The notes under the pieces were generated by a model. The model made no database searches, was not told where the DNA came from, and saw only the letters and a list, made by a program, of their open reading frames with translations. From contig JAEZXX010000116.1 of assembly GCA_023419535.1 (NCBI GenBank), forward strand, positions 19,863-83,862: a stretch of 64,000 nucleotides of DNA, read 5' to 3'. Shown here in pieces: positions 1 through 7,804 of this stretch. A program made the position numbers and the translations under genes. How positions within the stretch are numbered: position 1 is the first letter of the stretch; each line of letters starts with the position of its first letter. This DNA comes from Pseudomonadota bacterium. Its GTDB lineage: Bacteria > Pseudomonadota > Alphaproteobacteria > Rhizobiales > Rhizobiaceae.

Positions 1-90
1 ATGCCGCCCCGATCCATGCCAGAAGCCCGAGGCATCGCCGCGCTAGGATTGCGACGCCGATCGTTGGTTCTTCGTCAAACCGCCGCCGAT

Positions 91-110
91 CGGCAAGACC
101 TGTCTTGCCG
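91..110. promoter_or_regulatory. Inverted repeat upstream of dctB-like gene
   Basis: CGGCAAGAC and GTCTTGCCG form a perfect 9-bp inverted repeat around a 2-base spacer, about 130 bases before the histidine kinase start. No T-run follows, so a protein-binding dyad is as likely as a terminator for an upstream gene. Nothing else in bases 1-241 could be assigned. The role is inferred from position only. Confidence 0.3.
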
Positions 111-241
111 CCGGATCGCAAGGGTCCCTTCGGGGCCGCCCGGCGGATCGACAGGGAAGCCTTGCGGACGTAAAGCTGCGCTTGGGCCCCCCGCCGGTCT
201 CGGACCTCGCCGGGCGGCGGAATCGGAGGAGATGTTCGACC

Positions 242-2068
242 ATGCGGCGGTTGCGGAACGGTGCGGCGATCGCCCTCGTGCTCGCCATCCTCTCCACCGT
301 CGCGGCCATTCAGATCTTCTCTCTCGCCATGGATCGGGCCGCCGCCAACGGCGTGGGGACGCTGCGTCTGGCGACCGCCTCGCTTTCCGGCCATCTGGAA
401 CGCTACGAGGCCCTTCCCGCGCTCGTTTCCGATCAGCCGGAGCTTCTGGCCGTCCTCGCCGCGCCGGACAACCCGGCGCTGCGCCGGGGCGCGAACGTCT
501 TCCTCGCCGACCTCGCCCGGCGGCTGGCGATCTCGGACGCCTACGTGATGCTGCCGGACGGAGAGACGGTCGCGGCCAGCAATTTCGAGGGCGTGAGCTT
601 CGTCGGACAGAACTTCCGCTACCGCCCCTATTTCCAGGCCGCCGCCGAGGGACGCCAGGGACGCTTCTTCGGGCTCGGGACGACGTCGAACCGTCGGGGC
701 TTCTATCTCTCCGACGCGATCCGGGACGCCAGCGGACAGGTCGTCGGCATCCTCGCCCTCAAGGTGGACCTCGACCCGATCGAGGCGACCTGGGCGAGCA
801 ACGACACCGAGATCCTCGTCCTCGACCCCGAGAACATCGTCTTCATGGCGGGGCGGGCGGAATGGCGCTACCGCATCTTCGGGCGGACCGAGGAGACCGC
901 TCTGGAGCGCAGCGCGCAGGTTCGCCGCTATGCGCGAGAGCCCGTCACGCCGCTCGAAGTCCACCGCTCGCAGGCCTTCGACGGGACGCCGACCCTCGTC
1001 GTCGGGTCGGGCCGTCAGGCCCGCGAGTTCCAGGCCCTGCGCGACACGATGCCGGAGGCCGGCTGGACGGTCCTCGTCCTCGCCGACACCCAGCCCGCCT
1101 CCCGCCAGGCGTTGACGGGCGGCCTTGCGATCTTCCTCACCTTGGTGCTCGGTGCGTTCGCCACCGCCGCGGAACGCTCGCGCCGGCACCGCGTGAAGGA
1201 GCGTCGGCACGCGGACGCCGCCGCCAAGCTGCGGCTGGAGAGCGAAGTGTCCCAGCGCACCTTCGCCCTCGCGCAGGCGAACCGGCGGCTGGAGGAGGAG
1301 ATCGGCGAGCGCCGCGCCACCGAGGAGCGCCTGCGGCGCACCCAATCGGACCTCGTGGAGGCCGGCAAGCTCGCGGCCCTCGGGCAGATGTCCGCCGCCC
1401 TCAGCCACGAGTTCAACCAGCCGCTCGCCGCCGCCAGCGCCTACGCCGACAACGCCGCCCTGTTCCTGGAGCGCGGGGCGAACGAGAAGGCCGGCGAGAC
1501 GATCGGCCGTGTCTCGGACCTGCTCGCACGGCTGTCGGCCATTTCGCGGACCCTGCGCAACTTCGCGAGGCGGCCGGAGGACGAGCTCTCGCCGGTCGAC
1601 GTCGGCGAGGCGATGGAGGACGCGATGGGCATCGCCGGGCACCGGCTGAAGGCGGTCGGGGCCGACGTCGAGGTCTCGCCCGGCCTGACGGGCCTGAGGG
1701 TCGAGGCGGTCCCGATCCGGCTGCAGCAGGTCCTGGTGAATCTTCTGACCAACGCCGCGGACGCGGTCGAGGAGGCCGACATGCGCCGCATCTCGGTCCG
1801 CGAGCGGGCGGAGCCGGACGGGCGCGTCTCCATCCTCGTCGAGGACACGGGCCCGGGCGTCCCCGCCTCGATCGCCCAGCGCATCTTCGATCCGTTCTAC
1901 ACCTCCAAGGCGGCGGGCAAGGGGCTCGGCCTCGGCCTCTCGATCTCCTACAACATCGTCAGCGATTTCGGCGGGCGGCTGGCGCTCGAGCGGACCGAAG
2001 GCGGCGGAGCGCGCTTCGTGATGGAGCTCGTGCGCGCCGAGATCGACCTGAAGAGCGCCGCCGAATGA
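242..2068 (+). CDS. dctB: DctB-type sensor histidine kinase
   Basis: Predicted membrane sensor kinase of 608 residues that would phosphorylate the response regulator encoded directly downstream. The N-terminus has one hydrophobic segment (about residues 7-30). A periplasmic Cache-like sensor region of about 250 residues follows, then a second membrane segment near residue 300 and a charged coiled coil. The dimerization/phosphoacceptor H-box reads SHEFNQPL with His at about 389, as in DctB. The C-terminal ATPase has N, G1 (EDTGPGV) and G2 (GKGLGLGLS) boxes. The ATG at 242 was chosen because GGAGGA lies 11 bases upstream. An upstream in-frame ATG at 182 adds only low-complexity basic residues. 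The 3' end overlaps dctD by 4 bases (ATGA). C4-dicarboxylate or tricarboxylate sensing is inferred from homology and the neighbouring tct genes. Confidence 0.85.
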   Translation: MRRLRNGAAIALVLAILSTVAAIQIFSLAMDRAAANGVGTLRLATASLSGHLERYEALPALVSDQPELLAVLAAPDNPALRRGANVFLADLARRLAISDAYVMLPDGETVAASNFEGVSFVGQNFRYRPYFQAAAEGRQGRFFGLGTTSNRRGFYLSDAIRDASGQVVGILALKVDLDPIEATWASNDTEILVLDPENIVFMAGRAEWRYRIFGRTEETALERSAQVRRYAREPVTPLEVHRSQAFDGTPTLVVGSGRQAREFQALRDTMPEAGWTVLVLADTQPASRQALTGGLAIFLTLVLGAFATAAERSRRHRVKERRHADAAAKLRLESEVSQRTFALAQANRRLEEEIGERRATEERLRRTQSDLVEAGKLAALGQMSAALSHEFNQPLAAASAYADNAALFLERGANEKAGETIGRVSDLLARLSAISRTLRNFARRPEDELSPVDVGEAMEDAMGIAGHRLKAVGADVEVSPGLTGLRVEAVPIRLQQVLVNLLTNAADAVEEADMRRISVRERAEPDGRVSILVEDTGPGVPASIAQRIFDPFYTSKAAGKGLGLGLSISYNIVSDFGGRLALERTEGGGARFVMELVRAEIDLKSAAE

Positions 2069-3411
2069 GCGCGCCCGACATCGTCCTCGTCGACGACGAG
2101 AAGGACGTCCGCCTGTCCTACGCCCAGAGCCTCGAGCTCGCGGGCTTCCAGGTCCGCGCGCTGGAAAAGGCCGAGAGCGCCCTCCCGCTCCTCGGCCCGA
2201 CCTTCCCGGGCGTCCTCGTCAGCGACATCCGCATGGGCGGCATGGACGGGATGACGCTGCTGTCGCGCGTCCGCTCGATCGATCCGGAGCTGCCGACCGT
2301 CCTCGTCACGGGACATGCCGACATGGCGCTCGCCGTACGGGCCATGCGCGAGGGCGCCTACGACTTCATCGAGAAGCCGTTTCCCGCGCGCCAGCTCGTG
2401 GAGGTCGCGACCCGCGCGCTCGACCGCCGGCGGCTGGTCCTGGAGAACCGGCGGCTGCGCGCCGCGGCCAAGGTCGAGGACGGCATCGAGACGCGGCTCC
2501 TCGGCCGCCACCGCGCGATCGCCGATCTGCGCCATCGCATCGAAGCGCTCGCAGGGGCCGACACCGACGCGATCATCGTCGGCGAGACGGGGACGGGCAA
2601 GCAGGTGGTCGCCCGGCTTCTCCACGATCTGAGCCCGCGCAGCGCCCGCCCCTTCGTCACGGTGGACTGCGCCGCGCTGCCGCGCGAGTTCGCCGAGAGC
2701 GAGCTCTTCGGCCACGAGGCGGGCGCGGTCTCCTTCTCGCCGCGCGCGCGCTACGGCAAGTTCGAGCAGGCGCACGGCGGAACGCTTCTCCTCGACGGGT
2801 TGGCGCTGCTTCCGGCCGACCTGCAGGCGCGGCTTCTCGCCGTCGCCGAGACGCGGCAGATCGTGCGGATCGGCTCCAGCGTGCCGATCCCCGTCGACAT
2901 CCGCATCCTCGCCACGGCCGCCCGGGACCCGGAGGACGAGATCGCCTCGGGGCGCCTTCGCGCCGACCTCGTCTACCGCCTTGCCGTGGTGCGCCTGTCG
3001 ATCCCCCCGCTGGCCGAGCGGCGCGAGGACGTGCCGCTGCTCTTCCTGCACCTCGCCTCGCAGGCGGCCGCGCGGCTCGGCCGCGAGGCGCCGGACGTGC
3101 CCCAGGCGATGTTGGCCGATCTCGTCCAGCGCGACTGGCCGGGCAATGTCCGCGAGCTGCGCAACGCGGCCGAGCGCTTCGTGCTCGGCCTCGGGCAGGA
3201 CGGCGAGTTCGGACGCGACAGCGAGGCGCGCTCGCTGGCCGAGCAGACCGCGGCCTACGAGCGCTCGCTCATCGTCGCCGCCCTCGCCCGGTCGGGCGGC
3301 CAGCTGAAATCGGTCTACGAGAACCTCGGCATCTCGCGGAAGACGCTCTACGAGAAGATGCAGAAGTTCGGAATCGACAAGCGCGATTTCGGCCTGTCCG
3401 ACAGGGACTGA
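2065..3411 (+). CDS. dctD: DctD-like NtrC-family response regulator (atypical)
   Basis: 448-residue response regulator. The receiver domain holds the acidic pair D10/D11 and phosphoacceptor D54. A AAA+ domain with Walker A GETGTGK (from about 173) follows, then a C-terminal Fis-type HTH ending in a DctD-like SRKTLYEKM motif. The AAA+ domain is unusual. The sigma54-contact loop, normally GAFTGA, reads GAVSFS (220-225). Walker B reads LLLDG (241-245), so the usual catalytic glutamate after Asp is Gly. The family normally opens sigma54 promoters by ATP hydrolysis. These changes argue that this member acts without sigma54, by DNA binding alone or on sigma70 promoters, although loss of function is possible. 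It is translationally coupled to dctB, and the likely target is the tct operon starting 325 bases downstream. Confidence 0.82.
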   Translation: MSAPDIVLVDDEKDVRLSYAQSLELAGFQVRALEKAESALPLLGPTFPGVLVSDIRMGGMDGMTLLSRVRSIDPELPTVLVTGHADMALAVRAMREGAYDFIEKPFPARQLVEVATRALDRRRLVLENRRLRAAAKVEDGIETRLLGRHRAIADLRHRIEALAGADTDAIIVGETGTGKQVVARLLHDLSPRSARPFVTVDCAALPREFAESELFGHEAGAVSFSPRARYGKFEQAHGGTLLLDGLALLPADLQARLLAVAETRQIVRIGSSVPIPVDIRILATAARDPEDEIASGRLRADLVYRLAVVRLSIPPLAERREDVPLLFLHLASQAAARLGREAPDVPQAMLADLVQRDWPGNVRELRNAAERFVLGLGQDGEFGRDSEARSLAEQTAAYERSLIVAALARSGGQLKSVYENLGISRKTLYEKMQKFGIDKRDFGLSDRD

Positions 3412-3735
3412 ACCATCCACCCGAGCCAGGGATGGGTCGGTTCGGGAACATGGGCCGGAAGCGAATGGGTGGATTTCCACCCACCCGGATGGCGCGGGTC
3501 GCAAAATCTCTCCGGCGGGCGGCCGACGCCGCTTGTATCTTCACACGTCCTATACGCATCGTCTGTCTGCTCCTCGTCCCGCAAGGTCCGGACAAGGAAG
3601 ACGCAGGCGGCTTGGGAGGGCCGCGAGGCACCGCTGCCGGCCTCCGCCGGACGACCTTTCCAAACCGCACAGCACGACATCCACCCAGCGGGGCAGACGC
3701 GTCCCGCCCTTCGACACGACCCGGGAGGTATTCCT
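3412..3735 (+). promoter_or_regulatory. tctC upstream region with repeated ATCCACCC motifs
   Basis: This 324-base gap holds no convincing gene. The octamer ATCCACCC occurs at 3415-3422, in inverted form (GGGTGGAT) at 3467-3474, and again within ATCCACCCA at 3679-3687. The central copy is also part of a 7-bp inverted repeat, TGGGTGG-ATTT-CCACCCA (3466-3483). Such spacing is what sites for an activator like the adjacent DctD homologue could look like. A -10-like TATACG lies near 3551-3556. I looked for a sigma54 GG-N10-GC element and did not find a convincing one, which agrees with the altered GAFTGA loop. Confidence 0.4.
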
Positions 3736-4710
3736 TTGCGCAAGACCATCGCCGCCGCATTCCTCGCCTCGACGGTTCTCGTGGCCGGCTCCGCCGCCGC
3801 GCAGGACTATCCGTCCAACCCGATCACCATCGTCGTGCCCTTCTCGGCCGGCGGACCGACCGACACCGTCGCGCGTCTCCTCGCGCAGTCGATGTCCTCG
3901 ACCCTCGGCCAGCAGGTTCTGGTGGAGAACGTCGGCGGCGCCGGCGGCACGCTCGGCGCGGGCCAGGTCGCGCAGGCCGATCCGGACGGCTATCGCCTGC
4001 TTCTCCACCACATCGGCATGTCGACGGCGCCGACGCTCTACCGTCAGCTGAACTTCGATCCGACGACCGACTTCTCGCCGATCGGCCTCATCACCTCGGT
4101 TCCGATGACGATCGTGGCGCGCAAGGACTTCGAGCCGACCACGGCCGAGGAGCTGCTGACCTATCTGCGCGAGAACGGCGCCGACACGACCTACGCCAAC
4201 GCCGGCATCGGCTCGGCCTCGCATCTGTGCGGCATGCTCATCCAGGAGGCGCTCGGCGTCCAGATGATCACCGTGCCGTATCAGGGCGCCGCGCCCGCCA
4301 TGACCGACATCCTCGGCGGCCAGGTCGACGTCCTCTGCGACCAGACCACCAACACCACCAACCAGATCCGCAACGGCGACGTGAAGGCCTACGCAGTGAC
4401 GACGCCCGAGCGGGTGGAGGCGCTGCCCGATCTGCCGACGACGGCCGAAGCCGGCCTGCCGGACCTGCAGATCGGCGTCTGGCACGGCCTCTACGGCCCG
4501 GCTGGCCTCGACCCGGCGGTGGTGGAGCGCCTGTCGGAGGCGCTGCAGACCGCGCTCGCCGACGAGACGGTGATCGCGCGCTTCGCCGACCTCGGCACGA
4601 CGCCGGTCGCCGCCGAGGAGGCGACGCCGGCGGCTCTCGAGGCCGAGCTGACCTCGCAAATCGAGCTGTGGCGCCCGATCATCGAGAACGCCGGCGAATA
4701 CGCCGACTGA
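3736..4710 (+). CDS. tctC: Tripartite tricarboxylate transporter substrate-binding protein TctC
   Basis: Periplasmic binding protein of the Bug/TctC family, 324 residues, the usual length. A Sec signal peptide (about residues 1-22, ending ...SAAAQ) precedes the typical start of the mature domain, YPSNPITIVVPFSAGG. The family captures a carboxylate and delivers it to the TctA/TctB membrane pair. The start is a TTG at 3736, set by a strong GGGAGG 7 bases upstream and by the signal peptide beginning exactly there. Longer in-frame starts would bury the signal sequence. It is the first gene of tctCBA. The dctBD pair upstream suggests two-component induction by the substrate, whose identity cannot be read from the sequence. 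Confidence 0.88.
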   Translation: MRKTIAAAFLASTVLVAGSAAAQDYPSNPITIVVPFSAGGPTDTVARLLAQSMSSTLGQQVLVENVGGAGGTLGAGQVAQADPDGYRLLLHHIGMSTAPTLYRQLNFDPTTDFSPIGLITSVPMTIVARKDFEPTTAEELLTYLRENGADTTYANAGIGSASHLCGMLIQEALGVQMITVPYQGAAPAMTDILGGQVDVLCDQTTNTTNQIRNGDVKAYAVTTPERVEALPDLPTTAEAGLPDLQIGVWHGLYGPAGLDPAVVERLSEALQTALADETVIARFADLGTTPVAAEEATPAALEAELTSQIELWRPIIENAGEYAD

Positions 4711-4724
4711 TCAAACGAACCGAA

Positions 4725-4755
4725 GGGTCCCGCGCCGCCGGCGCGGGGCCCCTTT
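4725..4755 (+). terminator. Intercistronic stem-loop between tctC and tctB
   Basis: A 12-bp stem (arms 4725-4736 and 4740-4751, one G-U pair) with a 3-base loop is followed by CTTT. It lies between the binding-protein gene and the membrane genes of the same operon. It is probably a partial terminator or 3'-end stabilizer that keeps binding-protein mRNA in excess; this role is inferred. Confidence 0.65.
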
Positions 4756-4775
4756 CCGTCGGGAGGAGACACGTC

Positions 4776-5252
4776 ATGCAGGAGACGGCCAAGCCGCTCG
4801 TCCGCTCGCGCCGCAACGCGATCACGGGCGCGATCTTCATTGCCATCGCCGCGGGATTCGGCATCGAGGCGCTGAACTATCCGCTCGGTTCGCCGATCCG
4901 GATGGGCCCCGGCTTCATCCCGCTGACGCTCGCCGGCATCCTCGCCACGCTCGGCCTGATCATCCTGATCGGAGGCCTTCGCGAGGACGAGCGCATCGAC
5001 GTCGCTCCCATCCCCTGGGCGGGCGGCGCCCTCGTCATGGGCTCGCTCATCCTCTTCGGACTCTTCGCGCGCCAGCTCGGCCTCGTGCCGATCGTGTTCG
5101 TCTGCACTACGCTCACCGCGATGGCCTCGAAGAACAACACGATCGTCTCCGCGCTCACGATCGCTGCGGTCCTCTCGGCGGCCTGCTACCTCATCTTCAA
5201 GGTCGGTCTCGGCATCACCCTGCCGACATTCGGCCCCCTGTTCTCCTTCTGA
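4776..5252 (+). CDS. tctB: Tripartite tricarboxylate transporter small membrane protein TctB
   Basis: 158-residue inner-membrane protein with about four predicted hydrophobic segments (near 16-35, 48-70, 80-100 and 120-145), matching the small TctB subunit that pairs with TctA. The sequence between the first two helices (YPLGSPIRMGPGFIPL) contains the family's R-x-GPGFFP-like motif. A GGGAGGAG ribosome site sits 7 bases before the ATG. It lies between tctC and tctA, with 12 bases separating it from tctA. Function follows from family and gene order; the substrate is unknown. Confidence 0.85.
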   Translation: MQETAKPLVRSRRNAITGAIFIAIAAGFGIEALNYPLGSPIRMGPGFIPLTLAGILATLGLIILIGGLREDERIDVAPIPWAGGALVMGSLILFGLFARQLGLVPIVFVCTTLTAMASKNNTIVSALTIAAVLSAACYLIFKVGLGITLPTFGPLFSF

Positions 5253-5264
5253 GGGCGCTCGACC

Positions 5265-6773
5265 ATGGATCTCATCGCCAATCTGGCGCTCGGCTTCGAG
5301 ACCGCCCTCACCCCCGTCAACATCTTCTGGTGTTTCGTCGGCGTCTTCCTCGGCACCCTCGTGGGCGTTCTGCCGGGCATCGGCCCGACGGCGACCATCG
5401 CCATGCTGCTGCCGATCACCTTCACCTTCTCGCCCGTCACGGCACTGATCATGCTGTCGGGCATCTACTACGGGGCGCAGTACGGCGGCTCGACCACGGC
5501 CATCCTGATCAACCTGCCGGGTGAGAGTTCGTCGGCCGTCACGGCCATCGACGGCTATCAGATGGCACGACAAGGACGCGCGGGGCCGGCGCTCGCCACC
5601 GCCGCGCTCGGCTCCTTCTTCGCCGGCTCGGTCTCGACGCTCCTCGTCGCCATCGCCGCGCCGCCGCTCGCGGCCGTCGCGCTGAACTTCGGCGCGCCGG
5701 AATATTTCGCGCTCATCGTGCTCGGCCTGTTCGTCGCGATCTCGCTGGCCCACGGCTCGGTCGTGAAGGCTCTCGGCATGATCACGCTCGGCCTCCTGCT
5801 CGGCACCGTCGGCCAGGACATCTACACCGGCACGCCGCGCTTCACCTTCGACCAGCTCGAGCTCTACCAGGGCATCAACTTCGTCTCCGTCGCCGTCGGC
5901 ATCTTCGGCGTGTCGGAGATCCTGCGGAACCTGGAGAACGAGCGCGGCCGCGAGGTCATGGTCAAGCGGGTCTCGAACCTCTGGCTGACCCGCGAGGACT
6001 TCCGGCGGATCGCCATGCCGGTGCTGCGCGGAACGGGCCTCGGCTCGATCCTCGGCGTCCTGCCGGGCGGCGGGCACGTGCTCGCCTCCTTCGCCTCCTA
6101 CTCGATGGAGAAGAACCTGTCGGGCTCGCGCAAATCCGAGTTCGGCAAGGGCGCCATCGAGGGCGTGGCGGGTCCGGAAAGCGCCAACAACGCGGCGGCG
6201 CAGACCTCGTTCATCCCGCTTCTCACCCTCGGCATCCCGGCCCATCCGGTGATGGCGCTCATCGTCGGCGCCTTCATCCTGCAGGGCATCACGCCGGGGC
6301 CGAACGTGATCAACACCGAGCCGGCGCTGTTCTGGGGCATCATCGCCTCCATGTGGATCGGCAACGCGCTCCTCGTCATGCTGAACCTGCCGCTCATCGG
6401 GCTCTGGGTGAAGATGCTGACGGTTCCCTACCGGGTGCTGTTCCCGATCATCGTCCTCTTCGCCTCGATCGGCTGCTACTCGATCAACAACAACCCGTTC
6501 GACGTCTATGCGATCGCGGTCTTCGGCATCCTCGGCTACGTGCTGATCCGCATGGGCTGCGAGCCGGCCCCGCTGCTCCTCGGCTTCGTCCTCGGTCCGC
6601 TCCTCGAGGAGCATCTGCGGCGCGCCATGATCATCTCGCGCGGCGATCCGCTGATCTTCCTGTCGCGGCCGATCTCGGCGACGCTCCTCGCTCTCGCCTT
6701 CGCCGCGGTGGTCTTCGCCCTCCTGCCGTCCATCCGCAAGAAGCGCGACGAGGTCTTCGTCGAGGACGACTGA
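5265..6773 (+). CDS. tctA: Tripartite tricarboxylate transporter large permease TctA
   Basis: 502-residue polytopic membrane protein with the glycine-rich family motif GVLPGIGPTATIAMLLP near residue 35 and a second, inverted-repeat-like copy (LGVLPGGGHVLASF) near residue 265. About 11-12 hydrophobic segments are visible. It forms the translocation path of the Na+- or H+-driven tripartite tricarboxylate transporter with TctB, fed by periplasmic TctC. It is the last gene of the operon, and a strong hairpin follows 24 bases after the stop. Full length, no sign of decay. Confidence 0.9.
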   Translation: MDLIANLALGFETALTPVNIFWCFVGVFLGTLVGVLPGIGPTATIAMLLPITFTFSPVTALIMLSGIYYGAQYGGSTTAILINLPGESSSAVTAIDGYQMARQGRAGPALATAALGSFFAGSVSTLLVAIAAPPLAAVALNFGAPEYFALIVLGLFVAISLAHGSVVKALGMITLGLLLGTVGQDIYTGTPRFTFDQLELYQGINFVSVAVGIFGVSEILRNLENERGREVMVKRVSNLWLTREDFRRIAMPVLRGTGLGSILGVLPGGGHVLASFASYSMEKNLSGSRKSEFGKGAIEGVAGPESANNAAAQTSFIPLLTLGIPAHPVMALIVGAFILQGITPGPNVINTEPALFWGIIASMWIGNALLVMLNLPLIGLWVKMLTVPYRVLFPIIVLFASIGCYSINNNPFDVYAIAVFGILGYVLIRMGCEPAPLLLGFVLGPLLEEHLRRAMIISRGDPLIFLSRPISATLLALAFAAVVFALLPSIRKKRDEVFVEDD

Positions 6774-6797
6774 GACCTGGACGGACAGCGACATCTG

Positions 6798-6836
6798 GAG
6801 AAAGGCCGGCCCCTCGGGACCGGCCTTTCTCGTTCT
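6798..6836 (+). terminator. Terminator after tctA
   Basis: A perfect 12-bp stem (GAGAAAGGCCGG at 6798-6809 with CCGGCCTTTCTC at 6820-6831) encloses a 10-base loop. GTTCTT follows. This is a convincing intrinsic terminator closing the tct operon before the amino-sugar genes. Confidence 0.8.
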
Positions 6837-6916
6837 TGGCCGACGGAATCGCGCTTGGCTTTGCGGAGCGATCCTGTAGGACGCTTCCGGCGGCATCCCT
6901 CTGGCTCGGCTTCCTG

Positions 6917-7804
6917 ATGGCGAACCTCCTCCTCGTCGGCGTCGATGGCGGCGGCACCCATTGCCGGGTCCGCATCCGGCGTCTCGACGGCACGCTTCTG
7001 GGCAAGGCGGAGGGCGGATCGGCCAACGTCTTCTCGGACGTCGAAGCGGCGCTCGCGACGATCGTCGCGACCGTGCGGGCGGCGCTGACCTCGGGCGGCG
7101 AGGACGGCGACGCCGTGGAGCGCTGCGTCGTCGGGCTTGGCCTTGCCGGCGCGAACGTTCCCTCGGTCGCCGACGCCATCCGGGCCCGCGGCCTTCCCTT
7201 CGCCGCCTCGGCGCTGGAAAGCGACGCGCTCGCGGCTTGCCGGGGGGCCTTTTCCGGGGGCGACGGCGCGATCGGCATCTTGGGAACCGGCTCGGCCTAT
7301 GCCGTTCGCGTCGCCGGCGAGCGGCGGATTCTCGGAGGATACGGAATGGCCGTCTCCGACCACGGCAGCGGTGCCGACCTCGGCCGCCGCGCACTGGCAG
7401 CCGCGCTCCTCGCCCATGACGGCTTCGGCCCCTCCAGCGATCTGTCCCGCGCCCTTCTGGCCGAATTCGCCGGCTCGCCCCATGCGATCGCCGAATTCGC
7501 GCGCGATGCCGCGCCCCGCGACTTCGGGCGTCTCGCCCCGCTCATCTGGGATCACGCGGATGCGGGCGATCAGGTCGGCGTCGCCCTGATCGAGGAGAGC
7601 CTTACGCATATCGAGGCGAGCGCGCGGGCCTGTCTCGCACTGGGCGCACCGGCCATCGCCTTCCTCGGAGGGCAGGCCGGTCGCTACCGGCCGCGCCTCT
7701 CGCCCGAACTGGCCGCCCGCACGGTCGATCCGGCGGGGGACGCGCTGGACGGCGCGCTCGACCTCGCCCGTGAGGCTCTCGCATCGCCGAGGCAATCCTC
7801 GTGA
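6917..7804 (+). CDS. BadF/BadG-family N-acetylglucosamine kinase
   Basis: 295-residue ASKHA-fold sugar kinase that probably phosphorylates N-acetylglucosamine (or glucosamine) with ATP. The phosphate-1 motif GVDGGGTHCRVRI lies at residues 8-20, and the phosphate-2 loop GILGTGSAYAVR lies near residue 120. The start at 6917 was chosen because the first motif begins a few residues later. The next two genes encode a SIS-type deaminase/isomerase and NagA, so the substrate is most likely GlcNAc; this is inference from context. The stop overlaps the next start by 4 bases (GTGA). Confidence 0.8.
   Translation: MANLLLVGVDGGGTHCRVRIRRLDGTLLGKAEGGSANVFSDVEAALATIVATVRAALTSGGEDGDAVERCVVGLGLAGANVPSVADAIRARGLPFAASALESDALAACRGAFSGGDGAIGILGTGSAYAVRVAGERRILGGYGMAVSDHGSGADLGRRALAAALLAHDGFGPSSDLSRALLAEFAGSPHAIAEFARDAAPRDFGRLAPLIWDHADAGDQVGVALIEESLTHIEASARACLALGAPAIAFLGGQAGRYRPRLSPELAARTVDPAGDALDGALDLAREALASPRQSS

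Noticed and set aside
1..2064. Long in-frame 5' extension of the DctD frame (open from base 1)
   Set aside because: The extension is the out-of-frame shadow of dctB. The receiver domain begins exactly at ATG 2065, which overlaps the dctB stop.
3412..3735. Search for a sigma54 -24/-12 promoter upstream of tctC
   Set aside because: No convincing GG-N10-GC element with flanking consensus was found. GG/GC pairs seen near 3490 have the wrong spacing.
4491..7394. A 967-codon open frame on the minus strand
   Set aside because: It lies antisense to tctA and the GlcNAc kinase and encodes a low-complexity Arg/Glu/Asp-rich chain typical of antisense frames in GC-rich genes. The plus-strand genes have clear domains and ribosome sites.
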